Part shown: positions 33,655 to 42,409 of the stretch, piece after piece
Numbering within the stretch: position 1 is the first letter of the stretch
Layout of the letters: each line of letters starts with the position of its first letter
Assembly: GCA_036268995.1 (NCBI GenBank)
Contig: DATATB010000155.1
Location: forward strand, 1 to 54,670
Length of the DNA: 54,670 nucleotides
Reading direction: 5' to 3'
Origin: DATATB01 sp036268995
GTDB taxonomy: Bacteria; Planctomycetota; Planctomycetia; Pirellulales; PNKZ01
Program-made: the position numbers and the translations under genes
Notes under the pieces: generated by a model
Seen by the model: only the letters and a program-made list of their open reading frames with translations
Told to the model about the DNA's origin: nothing
Databases searched by the model: none

Positions 33655-34989
33655 TCATGCCGCGTTACGGTAAAGATCGGCCCGGGTGGGCGGGAGTTCG
33701 GCGCGGCCTCGCCCGGCATGCTTGCTAGCGACCACCTGGTAGATGCGCAGGGGGCCCTCGAGAAACGCGAACGATACGATCGCCAGATACGCGACCCACA
33801 GACGATAACGCTCCGGCCCCACGAGCCGGATCGCCTCGTCGCGCCGCGCTGAAAGCCGTTGGCACCAGAATCGCGCGGTCTGCGCGTAGTGCTCACGCCA
33901 ATCTTCAACGTCGTGGACCTCGAACCGGCAAGCCTCCAGGGATTCGCACGTGTGCCCGATGTGGTCGAGTTCGCCGCCGGGGAAGATGTACTTGAGCACC
34001 AGCCGCTGTTCGGGCCGAATACGACGAAACCGCCGCTTGCTCTTCTTCGCGGGGCGCGTGACGCCATGGTTGAGCAAGATGCCGCGATCGCGCAACAGCG
34101 AACGAATCTTGCGGAAATAGGCCGGGTAGTTCGCGATTCCCACGTGCTCATACATCCCGACGCTGGCGATCTTGTCGTACTGACCGTCCAGCGTCGTGTA
34201 GTCGCGCAGTTCCACGGTGACCCGGTCCTCAAGTTCGAGTTGGCGAATCTTTTCGCGGGCGAAATCGAATTGCGTTTGTGACAGTGTCACCCCATGGGCA
34301 CGCACGCCGTAGTGGCGCGCCGCGTGACAGATGAGCCCGCCCCAGCCGCAGCCGATGTCCAGCAGTCGCTCGCCGGGCTCGAGCCGCAGTTTGCGGCAAA
34401 CCATTTCCATTTTGTCGTGCTGGGCCTGCTCGAGCGAGTTGCCCCAATCGGTAAAGTACCCGCACGAATACTGCATTTCGGGATCAAGAAAAAGTCGGTA
34501 GAAATCGTTGCCCAGGTCGTAATGAAATTGCACGTAGTCCTGGTTGGCTCGCGGCGATGCTCCGCGCCCCAACCGGTCTCCCTCGTAAGCCAGTTTTGCT
34601 CGGCCCTGCTCGGCCGGGGCCAGGAGAAAGGGCAGGGCGTTTTTCAACAGGGTGCCGACGCCGAGTTGCTTCAATCGCTTGCGCGTGCCACTGCCCCGCG
34701 CGGCCTCGACAAAGCTGATCAAGTCTCCGCCGAGCACTTCGAATCCGCCTTGCGCGTACAACCGAATCAGGTTGTCGGCTGTCGGCCACCGCAGCAGGGA
34801 ACCAATCACGCCCGGGCCACGAACCGCGATGCGCAGGTCGGAGTGGACGTCGCGCCCCAGCGGTACGCGCGAGCCATCCCACAGTTCGACCGACACGGGA
34901 GCGTCGAGCACTTCGGCCACGCGCGCCAGCGCGTTCCGCGCGGCCGCCAATTGTCGCTCGGGCGATGAAAACGAAAACAGCTTGAACAC
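33655..34989 (-). CDS. cfa: Cyclopropane-fatty-acyl-phospholipid synthase family methyltransferase
   Basis: A 444-aa protein. Residues about 150-180 hold QFHYDLGNDFYRLFLDPEMQ and YSCGYF, the lipid-binding signature of Cfa enzymes. The SAM site DIGCGWGG is at 211-218, followed by GVTLSQTQ. Further conserved segments are SVGMYEHVG and YIFPGGELD. Cfa transfers a methylene from SAM to double bonds of membrane phospholipid acyl chains. The GTG at 34989 is chosen because AGGAG lies 9 nt upstream and the protein then has normal family length; the frame stays open to 35121. No operon partners. Confidence 0.88.
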   Translation of the reverse strand: MFKLFSFSSPERQLAAARNALARVAEVLDAPVSVELWDGSRVPLGRDVHSDLRIAVRGPGVIGSLLRWPTADNLIRLYAQGGFEVLGGDLISFVEAARGSGTRKRLKQLGVGTLLKNALPFLLAPAEQGRAKLAYEGDRLGRGASPRANQDYVQFHYDLGNDFYRLFLDPEMQYSCGYFTDWGNSLEQAQHDKMEMVCRKLRLEPGERLLDIGCGWGGLICHAARHYGVRAHGVTLSQTQFDFAREKIRQLELEDRVTVELRDYTTLDGQYDKIASVGMYEHVGIANYPAYFRKIRSLLRDRGILLNHGVTRPAKKSKRRFRRIRPEQRLVLKYIFPGGELDHIGHTCESLEACRFEVHDVEDWREHYAQTARFWCQRLSARRDEAIRLVGPERYRLWVAYLAIVSFAFLEGPLRIYQVVASKHAGRGRAELPPTRADLYRNAA

Positions 34990-35279
34990 GGCGCGGTACT
35001 CCTGACGCTGCCACCCCACGGTTGACGATTTACCCGATGTATTTGCGTCGGGCCGAGGCTGACACCGATGGTCGGCGAAAAAGCGGCGTGGATGGTAGCA
35101 ATGACCGCTCTCTAAGTCCATTGAGGTATGCGATTGCCGTCCATCGGAACGCCTGCCGAAAGCATTGCTATCTTTGCCATCGCCAAGACTCGCTTAATCG
35201 TCCGGCGGTCGTAAAATGACCAAGGGACACGCGATCGCGGTTTCTCTTGCACTAATGGTTTTCTCCAAGGGAGTGCGCC

Positions 35280-36794
35280 ATGTCGGGGCATACGAACCGT
35301 CGCCGTTTTATGGCTGCCACGGCCGGCGGCCTGGCCGCCTTGAACGAGTTGAAGTTTCTTGGGGCATTGCCCGCGGTGTCGGCGGCCGAAGCCCGGCTCG
35401 AGCCGGACCGCGTGCGATTTTCCGACGATATTGAGCCGTTGGTGCGGGTGATTGAAGATACGCCGCGCGAGAAGCTGCTCGAGGAGATTGCCGCACGGAT
35501 CCACCGCGGCCTGTCGTATCGCGAGCTGCTGGCGGCTCTGCTGCTGGCGGGCGTGCGTAATATCGAGCCGCGCCCGGTGGGTTTCAAATTCCACTCGGTG
35601 CTGGTGATCAACTCGGCCCACCTGGCCAGCCTGGCTTCGCCAGACGAGCAACGTTGGCTGCCGATTTTTTGGGCCCTCGACTACTTTAAGAAGACGCAGG
35701 CCGAGCAGCTTAGTCAGCACCGCTGGGCCTTGCCGCCGGTGCGGGAGTCGGCTTTGCCGCGTGCCGGGCGGGCACGAGCGGCCTTTATCGAGGCGATGGA
35801 CAACTGGGACGAAGCGGCGGCCGACGTGGCCGTGACGGCGCTGGCGCGCACGGCCGGCGAGCAGGAGATCTTCGAGCTGTTTGCCCGCTTCGGCGCCCGC
35901 GACTTCCGGGCGATCGGGCACAAGGCGATTTACGTGGCCAACAGCCGCCGCACGCTCGACTGCATCGGCTGGCAATATGCCGAGCCGGTGCTGCGCTCGC
36001 TGGCCTTCGCGCTGTTGGCCCACGAAGACGGCAACCCCAAAGATGGCGACGCGGAGGCCGACCGCTCGTGGCGCGTCAATTTGCCGCGCGCCGCGGCCAT
36101 GCCGATCGAATGGACCGCAGGCAAAAGCGATTCGGCCGCCACGGGCGAATTGCTCGCCACGCTGCACACCGGCACGCCGGACGAGGCGGCCGCCAAAGTC
36201 GTGACCCTGTCGGCCGCGGGCATGTCTCCGCAGACCATTTGGGACGCGCTGTTCGTCGGCGCCGGCGAACTGCTGTTGCGGCAACGCGGGATCGTGGCCT
36301 TGCACGCCGTGACCACGGCCAACGCCCTGCACTACGCCTATGCCACGTGCGGCGACGATCAAACCCGACGGATGCTGATGCTGCAAGCCGCTTCATTTGT
36401 CACGCACTTCCGCGACGCGATGCAGTCGCGCGGTAAGATCGCCGAAGTCGAACTCGCAAAACTCGAACCGCTGCCCACGACAGGCGAGCATACTGTGGCC
36501 GAAATCCTCGCCGACATTAGCCGCGACCGGCTGACGGCGGCCCGCAAGCTGCTGGGCTATTGCCACAGCAATCCCGTTCCCAGCGATTTTGCCGAAGCCG
36601 CCCGGGTGCTGATCTTTACCAAGGGCAACGACGCGCACGACTACAAATTCAGCTCGGCGGCGTTTGAGGACTATCTACGCGTCTCGCCGGAGTGGCGCGG
36701 CCGATACCTGGCCGCGAGCGTCTACTGGCTGCGCGGCAGCGGCGATGCCGACAACAAGCTCGTCGCCCGCACTCGGGCCGCACTCAGCGGCTAA
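35280..36794 (+). CDS. Tat-exported protein of unknown function
   Basis: A 504-aa protein. The N-terminus carries a twin-arginine-like signal RRRFMAATAGGLAALNE at residues 7-23, so export in folded form is likely. The body is helical with no motif I can name. Several conserved-looking histidines (IGHKAIYVAN, ALHAVTTANALHYAY, ASFVTHFRDA) could bind a metal or cofactor, which would fit Tat export. It stands alone, divergent from cfa, and is followed by a convergent aminotransferase gene. Function unknown. Confidence 0.75.
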   Translation: MSGHTNRRRFMAATAGGLAALNELKFLGALPAVSAAEARLEPDRVRFSDDIEPLVRVIEDTPREKLLEEIAARIHRGLSYRELLAALLLAGVRNIEPRPVGFKFHSVLVINSAHLASLASPDEQRWLPIFWALDYFKKTQAEQLSQHRWALPPVRESALPRAGRARAAFIEAMDNWDEAAADVAVTALARTAGEQEIFELFARFGARDFRAIGHKAIYVANSRRTLDCIGWQYAEPVLRSLAFALLAHEDGNPKDGDAEADRSWRVNLPRAAAMPIEWTAGKSDSAATGELLATLHTGTPDEAAAKVVTLSAAGMSPQTIWDALFVGAGELLLRQRGIVALHAVTTANALHYAYATCGDDQTRRMLMLQAASFVTHFRDAMQSRGKIAEVELAKLEPLPTTGEHTVAEILADISRDRLTAARKLLGYCHSNPVPSDFAEAARVLIFTKGNDAHDYKFSSAAFEDYLRVSPEWRGRYLAASVYWLRGSGDADNKLVARTRAALSG

Positions 36795-36872
36795 GCGGCG
36801 TCGACTCAATTCATCGGGTGCCGTCGCTCGCGAACGAACGAATTGCAAAGCGAGAAGCGCTGCCCGCGGCGG

Positions 36873-38246
36873 TTACGGCTCACGGAGCGAGCCTGTTACT
36901 TTGTCGAGCGACTCGCCGAAGATCGACACCATGCGGTCGATTTGGGCTTCGGTGGCGACGTAGCAGGGGGCGAAGTTGTAAACGTCGCCGCGCAGGCGGG
37001 TGAACATGCCACGTTCTTGCGCGGCCTGGTGTACGCGCGGGCCGAATTTCTCCGCTGGCGGAAACTCGGCCTTGGTCGCCTTGTCGGCGACCAGTTCGAC
37101 GGCCGCCATCGAACCCTGGCCGCGCACTTCGCCCACGTGTGGGTGGCCGGCGAGCGTCTTAAGCCCGGCGAGCAACTGCCGGCCCACTTCGGCCGAGCGC
37201 GCGACGAGCCCTTCGCGCTCGATGATGTCGAGATTCGCTAGCGCCACCGCACAGCCGGCCGGATGCCCGGAATAGGTAAAGGCGTGCATCCAGGTCTGTT
37301 CATCGGGCACCGCATCGATGGCCGCGGCAATTGCGTCGCTGACGCCGATCCCGCCCATGGGGAAATAACCGCTGGTGATGCCCTTGGCAAAGGTAACGAT
37401 GTCGGGCTCGACGCCATAGCGCGAAAGGCCGAACCAATCGCCGGTGCGGCCGAAGCCGGTAATCACTTCGTCGGCCAGCAGCAGCACGTGGTGCCGATCG
37501 CAGATTTCGCGGATGCGGGGCCAATAATCGTCGGGGGGCACAATCACGCCGCCGGCCCCCTGCACGGGCTCGCCCAAGAACCCGGCCACTGTGTCGGCGC
37601 CCTCGCGCAGGATCGCGGCCTCGAGCAGATCGGCCGCCATCTGGCCCGGCGTGCGCGCATCGCCCGCGGCGGTGCCGGGCGGCGGGACAAAGCGATAGGG
37701 ATACGGACCGTCGATGTGGACAAAGCCCGGCACGCGCGGCTCGAACATGGGCCAATAGGATTGGATGCCGGTGGCCGACATGGCGGCCAGCGTGGTGCCG
37801 TGATAGCCCCAGACGCGGCTGATGATCTTGAACTTGCCCGGCCGGCCGCTGGCGCGCCAAAAGAATCGCGCGGTTTTGAAGGCCGATTCGTTGGCTTCGG
37901 CCCCGCCCGAGGTGAAGAAAAAACGATTGATCCGTGGGTAGCACAGTTCGGCCAGCCGCTCGGCCAGCTCAATGGCCGGCCGATTGCTGCTGCCGGCATA
38001 GCACGAGGCGTAAGCCAGTTGGGCCATTTGCCGCGCGGCCGCGTCGGCCAGTTCCTGCCGGCCGTGGCCGACAACCACGTTCCACAGTCCGGCCAGCGCA
38101 TCGAGATATTCGCGTCCGTCGGCATCGACGAGCACGGCGCCATCGCCGCGAGTCCAGACATGAGCGTGCTGCTGCGCGGCCGGGCGATGCAGCGAATGCA
38201 ACAGATGCGCGCGATCGCGCTGGAGATCGTCGTCGGTTTCGGTCAT
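36873..38246 (-). CDS. Class III PLP-dependent aminotransferase
   Basis: A 457-aa fold-type I omega-aminotransferase. FFTSGGAEANESAFKTAR is at residues 110-127, LLLADEVITGFGRTG at 255-269 (Asp259 contacts the PLP pyridine nitrogen), and TFAKGITSGYFPMGG at 285-299 with the PLP lysine Lys288. Related proteins transfer amino groups from beta-alanine, putrescine, taurine or similar amines to pyruvate or 2-oxoglutarate; the donor cannot be fixed from sequence. No catabolic partners lie beside it. Confidence 0.9.
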   Translation of the reverse strand: MTETDDDLQRDRAHLLHSLHRPAAQQHAHVWTRGDGAVLVDADGREYLDALAGLWNVVVGHGRQELADAAARQMAQLAYASCYAGSSNRPAIELAERLAELCYPRINRFFFTSGGAEANESAFKTARFFWRASGRPGKFKIISRVWGYHGTTLAAMSATGIQSYWPMFEPRVPGFVHIDGPYPYRFVPPPGTAAGDARTPGQMAADLLEAAILREGADTVAGFLGEPVQGAGGVIVPPDDYWPRIREICDRHHVLLLADEVITGFGRTGDWFGLSRYGVEPDIVTFAKGITSGYFPMGGIGVSDAIAAAIDAVPDEQTWMHAFTYSGHPAGCAVALANLDIIEREGLVARSAEVGRQLLAGLKTLAGHPHVGEVRGQGSMAAVELVADKATKAEFPPAEKFGPRVHQAAQERGMFTRLRGDVYNFAPCYVATEAQIDRMVSIFGESLDKVTGSLREP

Positions 38247-38560
38247 CGCGATATTGTTCGATTGGCGCTGAAAAGCGTCATTCTACTGCCGCATCGCGTG
38301 GCGACAATCGTACCCGCAGCCGACGTCCAAGGGCGGCCGGACGCGGAACCGCGTGCGCCGCGGGCCTGTCCAGCAGGCGCGCGAGCACGAGTCGGCCGCG
38401 TTGGTTGGGATAAGCCCGGCGGGCAGACGCGCGCATTCGTCGAATCTCCGATTCTGGCTGCACACATATCGCCGTGCGCCCGCGAGCCGCCGTGTTCAGG
38501 ATGGCACGGCGGCCTCGCGGGATTGAGCCAATAACCTACACGCTCACCAACCTCGGGCGA
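38247..38560. other. Intergenic stretch between aminotransferase and lipoprotein genes
   Basis: These 314 nt contain the aminotransferase upstream region and the terminator-like hairpin at 38481-38519. The remaining short open frames on either strand lack ribosome sites and recognisable sequence. No promoter could be assigned with confidence. Confidence 0.5.
38481..38519 (-). terminator. Strong hairpin downstream of the small lipoprotein gene
   Basis: CGCGAGCCGCCGTG (38481-38494) pairs with CACGGCGGCCTCGCG (38505-38519) with one bulged base and a 10-nt loop. It lies 41 nt past the lipoprotein stop codon in the direction of transcription. There is no T-run after it, so if it terminates transcription it is not a canonical intrinsic terminator. 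Confidence 0.4.
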
Positions 38561-38743
38561 TCAGCCCGGGGCGGGCAGGTAGGTGCCTTCGGTGACAGTC
38601 CCGGGAGCGGCCATATAAGGGGACGCCGCGGCCTGGCCGCAAGGACTGCTACCGCAGGACGAGCCGCGGTTGAACCACGAGCTGCAGCCGGCGGCCCCAG
38701 CCGTCAAGGTAGCTACAACCAACAAAACCAATAGCCTCTTCAT
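38561..38743 (-). CDS. Small lipoprotein of unknown function
   Basis: A 60-aa protein with a classic lipoprotein signal: MKRLLVLLVVATLTAGAAGC with the lipobox AGAAGC-type cysteine at residue 20. The mature part is about 41 residues, rich in Ser, Gly, Pro and Ala, with two further cysteines (SSCGSSPCG). Upstream GGGAGAG about 8 nt before the ATG is a good ribosome site. Such short planctomycetal lipoproteins have no known function. It is preceded by 436 nt shared with the divergent hydrolase gene. Confidence 0.72.
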   Translation of the reverse strand: MKRLLVLLVVATLTAGAAGCSSWFNRGSSCGSSPCGQAAASPYMAAPGTVTEGTYLPAPG

Positions 38744-38847
38744 GACATGCTCTCCCGTTGCGGACGGACTTTAGTGTCTGCCGTGGAAGCCTGGTACGCG
38801 TTTGAGGACGATGCGTCCTTGGTTGCGAGGCCGCCGTAGGAGCCGCC

Positions 38848-38867
38848 TCGCGATCACGCGATTTTTT
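38848..38867 (+). terminator. Small intrinsic-terminator-like hairpin
   Basis: TCGCG and CGCGA form a 5-bp stem around ATCA and are followed directly by six T on the plus strand. No plus-strand gene ends just upstream, so if real it would end a short untranslated transcript or protect the downstream region. The stem is short, so confidence is low. Confidence 0.3.
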
Positions 38868-39090
38868 GCAGGCCTCGATCGGTCATGGCGAGGCTGTGAG
38901 TCAGACAACTCTACAACGCGGTCCGTGTTGTGCAAATGCAACCAGGTGTTTTTTCTTCACCAGTCGTTGCATTTTTTCAACGCCGCGCGCTAATTTAGCG
39001 GGTAGAGTTTCTTCGGGAGCGAGCGCGGCGGCCCGCGGGCAGTTGCGCCGTCCTCTCGACAACGCGTCAGGTGTGAACAAGGAAGTCATT

Positions 39091-39136
39091 GATCCCGGCC
39101 GGGTGCACCGCAATAGCGGAGTGAGCCGCCGGGATC
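39091..39136 (+). promoter_or_regulatory. Structured leader hairpin before the hydrolase gene
   Basis: GATCCCGGC (39091-39099) and GCCGGGATC (39128-39136) form a perfect 9-bp stem, with ATTG and CAAT able to extend it around a 2-nt bulge. The enclosed 28 nt can form a second small hairpin (CACCGC with GCGG). It ends 43 nt before the ATG at 39180, so it is probably in the 5' leader. Any regulatory role is inference. Confidence 0.4.
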
Positions 39137-39179
39137 GCAATCCGCCGCCAAGCGTCAGCACGGCGACGATCAATCAAGG

Positions 39180-40286
39180 ATGTCCCTCACCATCACAACC
39201 CTGCACCGTCTCGCATGCGCTCGGACGCCTGGCGCGCGAAACTACGCGCTGGCCGTCGTCATCGCGGCGCTCGGTCTGCTAACTATTGGTGCACAGCCCG
39301 CGGCGGCCGAACCCGTCGCGAGTGCTCCGACCACCGCGCCGCGCGAGCCCCTGCCGATTCGCCCGGGCGAATCGCAAATGTGGCTGGTCAGTACGCGCAC
39401 CTTGCCGGGGCCGGGCGGCAAGTGCCAGGGCTGCGGCGCGCTGGAAGTCTATTATTTTCCTTGTGGCGGCGGAGCGATTCTTTCGTCAATGGACGAGTTC
39501 CTGGCGAGCGACGATCCGCAACTCGTGAACGTGATCTTTGTACACGGCAATGGCGTGACGGCGGACAGCTCGGTGACCGAGGGCTCGAGCTTTTGCCGCA
39601 AGTTGTGCGCATGCTCGGGCCGGCCGATGCGGTTCGTGATTTGGAGTTGGCCGAGCGAGCACCAGGAGTGCCTGGTGTTGCCCGACTTGCGGCTCAAGCT
39701 GGCGCGGACCAATATCGATGCGCTGTACCTGGCCGAATTCGTCAAGGCGCTTCCGCCGAGAGAGCCACTGTGCTTGATCGGCTTTAGTTTCGGCTGCCGG
39801 ATTACGGCCGGCTCGCTGCACTTGCTGGCCGGCGGGGCGATCGACGGGCGGTCACTGGAGACGCCAGGCCCGCGACGCGATTCGTCGATCCGTAGCGTGA
39901 TGCTGGGCGCCGCCTTGGACAACGAAGCGCTGCTGCCGCAAAACAGCCACGGCCTGGCATTGACGCAAACCGATCACATGCTGGTCACCGTCAATCCTCG
40001 CGATTGCGTGCTGCGCTATTTCCCGCTCCTGCGCGAAGATCGCAGGCCGGCCTTGGGCCTGGCGGGCATGAACGGATATGCCGACATCATCGGCGAAAAG
40101 ATCACGTATGTGGAGATCGACCAGTACCTGGGCCGCCATCACGCGTTCAAGTACTATCTCGAGGTTCCGCAGATTATCGAGCTGGTGCGCGGCGAAATCC
40201 GGACGACCGGCGAGCCCATTGCCGCGCCCACTCCGGCTCCGCTGGAGCGGGCAGCCGCTGTGCCGCCCTTGAGCCTTGTCCATTAA
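39180..40286 (+). CDS. Secreted alpha/beta-hydrolase-fold protein
   Basis: A 368-aa protein with an N-terminal hydrophobic signal (about 20-43, ending near AAAEPV). The hydrolase elements are VIFVHGNGVTADS at 118-130 (oxyanion region) and LIGFSFGCRITAGS at 199-212 with the nucleophile Ser203 in GFSFG. A late HHAFKYY histidine could complete the triad. Its layout resembles the DUF900-type hydrolases that planctomycetes export. Substrate is unknown. Four cysteines (KCQGCG, CRKLCAC) hint at disulphides outside the cytoplasm. Confidence 0.75.
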   Translation: MSLTITTLHRLACARTPGARNYALAVVIAALGLLTIGAQPAAAEPVASAPTTAPREPLPIRPGESQMWLVSTRTLPGPGGKCQGCGALEVYYFPCGGGAILSSMDEFLASDDPQLVNVIFVHGNGVTADSSVTEGSSFCRKLCACSGRPMRFVIWSWPSEHQECLVLPDLRLKLARTNIDALYLAEFVKALPPREPLCLIGFSFGCRITAGSLHLLAGGAIDGRSLETPGPRRDSSIRSVMLGAALDNEALLPQNSHGLALTQTDHMLVTVNPRDCVLRYFPLLREDRRPALGLAGMNGYADIIGEKITYVEIDQYLGRHHAFKYYLEVPQIIELVRGEIRTTGEPIAAPTPAPLERAAAVPPLSLVH

Positions 40287-40300
40287 CCGCCAGCGGGCTC

Positions 40301-41263
40301 TCAGCGTTTCCATGCCAGCCGGCGCACGGCGTCGAGCACGCGCATGTTCGCCAGCCCGTCTTCGGCGGGCTCGATCAGCCGGCCGGTGGCGATCGAGCGG
40401 CAAAAGATTTCGACCTGCTCGCGGTACTGGTCCCCTTCCGGCACGCTACGTTCCTCCAGTTCCGCGCCCTTTCGCACGATGATTTGCGGCGCCGCCGACG
40501 GTTGGACTCCGCCGGGCAGTTCCACGGCCGCGCGCGTGCCGACCAGTTCGAGCCGGTTTCGATAGGGGCACTCGAAGCTGCAATCCAATAGCGCCGTGAT
40601 ATCGCCGGCAAAATCCAGTTGCATGGCCAGCGTCATGTCGACACCGCTGGAATGTAAATGGGCCCGGGCGTGAATGGACTCGGGCTCGCCGCCGGCAAAT
40701 AGCCGGGCGGCGTTGATGCCATAGCAGCCCAAGTCGTACAACGCACCGCCGCCGCGGGCCGGGTCGAGCCGCCAGTCGGCCGGGTCGATTTGGAACGAAA
40801 AATCCATCTTCACCAGGCGCAGCTCGCCCAGTTCTCCGGCGGCGAGCATCTGCCGCACCTGGCCGATGCGTGGATGATGGCGCCACATGAAGGCTTCCAT
40901 CAACAGCACGCCGTATCGGCGGCAACCGTCAACCATCGCCTGCGCGTCGTCGGTATCCAGCGCCAACGGCTTTTCGCACAACACGTGCTTGCCGGCTTCG
41001 GCGGCCCGCAGCGTCCAGTGGCGATGCAACTCGTTAGGCAGGGGGATATAGATCGCATCGACGTCGCGATCGGCCAACAGGGCTTCGTAGCTGCCGTATG
41101 CAGTCGGGATGTGAAACTCGTCGGCCCAAGCTCGGGCCGTTGCCGGCTGCCGGCTGGCGATCGCTTGTAATTGGGCTGCCGGCGCCGTTTGAATGCCCCG
41201 AATGACGCCGCGGCGGGCAATGCGCGCGCAGCCGAGGATGCCGAAGCGTACCGGTTTGTTCAT
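40301..41263 (-). CDS. Gfo/Idh/MocA family oxidoreductase
   Basis: A 320-aa NAD(P)-dependent oxidoreductase. The nucleotide-binding start is VRFGILGCARIARRG (5-19), and the catalytic EKP motif is in HVLCEKPLALD (93-103, Lys98). A DLGCYGINAARL segment near 185-196 supplies the active-site tyrosine/histidine region. These enzymes oxidise or reduce sugars, inositols or related ketones. It is convergent with the hydrolase gene (14-nt gap) and divergent from the class IV aminotransferase. Confidence 0.88.
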   Translation of the reverse strand: MNKPVRFGILGCARIARRGVIRGIQTAPAAQLQAIASRQPATARAWADEFHIPTAYGSYEALLADRDVDAIYIPLPNELHRHWTLRAAEAGKHVLCEKPLALDTDDAQAMVDGCRRYGVLLMEAFMWRHHPRIGQVRQMLAAGELGELRLVKMDFSFQIDPADWRLDPARGGGALYDLGCYGINAARLFAGGEPESIHARAHLHSSGVDMTLAMQLDFAGDITALLDCSFECPYRNRLELVGTRAAVELPGGVQPSAAPQIIVRKGAELEERSVPEGDQYREQVEIFCRSIATGRLIEPAEDGLANMRVLDAVRRLAWKR

Positions 41264-41453
41264 GCGACATTCTGTCCAAGTTGTGAGGGTCGAGGGGCAT
41301 CGTCAGCACGCGTCGAAAAACTACGAAAAAAGATTTACCGGCCAGAAGGAGGAGAGTGTAAGCGAGGCAGCCGCTAGCTGCCAAAGTAGGGGGCCGTCTT
41401 TTTTTCCCGCGGCATGCTTCTCTATGGCTGGCCGAGCCCCATAATAACCGATC

Positions 41454-42389
41454 ATGCACGAACCACGCGCCCACCTCAACGGACGATGGATGCCCGCCTC
41501 GCGAGCCGCCATCATGCATTTCGACGCGGGCTTTGTCCTGGGCGCCACGGTGAGCGAGCAATTGCGCACGTTTGCCGGTCAGTTGTTCCGCCTGGACGAA
41601 CATCTCGATCGTCTGTTCCATTCGCTGGAACTGGTTGGTGTTAATCCCGGACGCTCGCAGCAGGAATTGGGATCCATCGCCAGTCAACTGGCCTCGATGA
41701 ACCATGGCCTGCTGGCCGAAGGCGACGACTTGGGGTTAACGATTTTCGTCACGCCGGGACCGTATGCCACGCTCGCTCCGCCAGAGGCCGGCGGGCCGGT
41801 CGTCGGACTGCACACGTATCCGCTCCCCTTCCGCATATGGTCCGAAAAATATTCGCACGGCGAGCACCTCGTCCTGACCGATGTCCAACAAGTACCCGAG
41901 CGCTGCTGGCCGCGGCATCTGAAATGCCGCAGCCGGATGCATTACTTTCTCGCCGATCAGCGCGCCCGGAAGATCGATCCCGACTCCCGGGCCGTGCTCG
42001 CCGACGAGCACGGCTGCCTGACCGAAACCGCCAGCGCCAATTTGCTGGTCTTTCGCCGGGGCGAAGGCCTTGTCTCGCCTCCGCTAGCTGATATCCTGCC
42101 AGGCATCAGCCGGGCCGTGGTGCTCGAATTGGCTGCTGGGCTGGGGATTGGCACCGCCGAGCGGCCTTTGGGTTCCGAAGACGTGGCCGGCGCCGATGAG
42201 GTCCTGCTGACCAGCACGCCAAGTTGCATCCTGCCGGTGACTCGGTTTCAGGGCCTTCCGATCGGCGCGGGCAAGCCGGGCGAAATTTATCACCAGTTGC
42301 TCGATGCCTGGGGCCAAGCGGTGGGTGTCGACATTGCCGCGCAGGCGATCTGCCACGCCACGCGGCCGACGTCGGTTCCGGCGCCGTAA
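41454..42389 (+). CDS. Class IV PLP aminotransferase (BCAT / aminodeoxychorismate lyase family)
   Basis: A 311-aa fold-type IV PLP enzyme. HFDAGFVLGATVSEQLRTF at residues 22-40 is the family N-terminal strand. The PLP lysine lies in RHLKCRSRMHYFLA (about 146-159), and LTETASANLLVF near 186-197 is the conserved cofactor glutamate region. It could be a branched-chain aminotransferase, D-amino acid aminotransferase or PabC; the sequence does not decide. The next gene, another Gfo/Idh/MocA oxidoreductase, starts 20 nt later. Confidence 0.87.
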   Translation: MHEPRAHLNGRWMPASRAAIMHFDAGFVLGATVSEQLRTFAGQLFRLDEHLDRLFHSLELVGVNPGRSQQELGSIASQLASMNHGLLAEGDDLGLTIFVTPGPYATLAPPEAGGPVVGLHTYPLPFRIWSEKYSHGEHLVLTDVQQVPERCWPRHLKCRSRMHYFLADQRARKIDPDSRAVLADEHGCLTETASANLLVFRRGEGLVSPPLADILPGISRAVVLELAAGLGIGTAERPLGSEDVAGADEVLLTSTPSCILPVTRFQGLPIGAGKPGEIYHQLLDAWGQAVGVDIAAQAICHATRPTSVPAP

Positions 42390-42409
42390 GGGAGCACAAG
42401 AGCGTTTTG

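Larger units (their letters stand above)
38744..39179. other. 436-nt divergent intergenic region
   Basis: It lies between the lipoprotein (minus) and the secreted hydrolase (plus). It contains a small hairpin with T-run at 38848-38867, two further T-rich patches near 38950 and 38975, and the leader hairpin at 39091-39136. A short frame from 38866 is open but has no protein-like features. Promoters of both flanking genes should be here but were not pinpointed. Confidence 0.5.

Noticed and set aside
41366..41405. Terminator between the Gfo/Idh/MocA gene and the class IV aminotransferase gene
   Set aside because: A 6-bp hairpin (GGCAGC with GCTGCC) and a T-run are present but are 15 nt apart, and the flanking genes are divergent, so no transcript is expected to end here.
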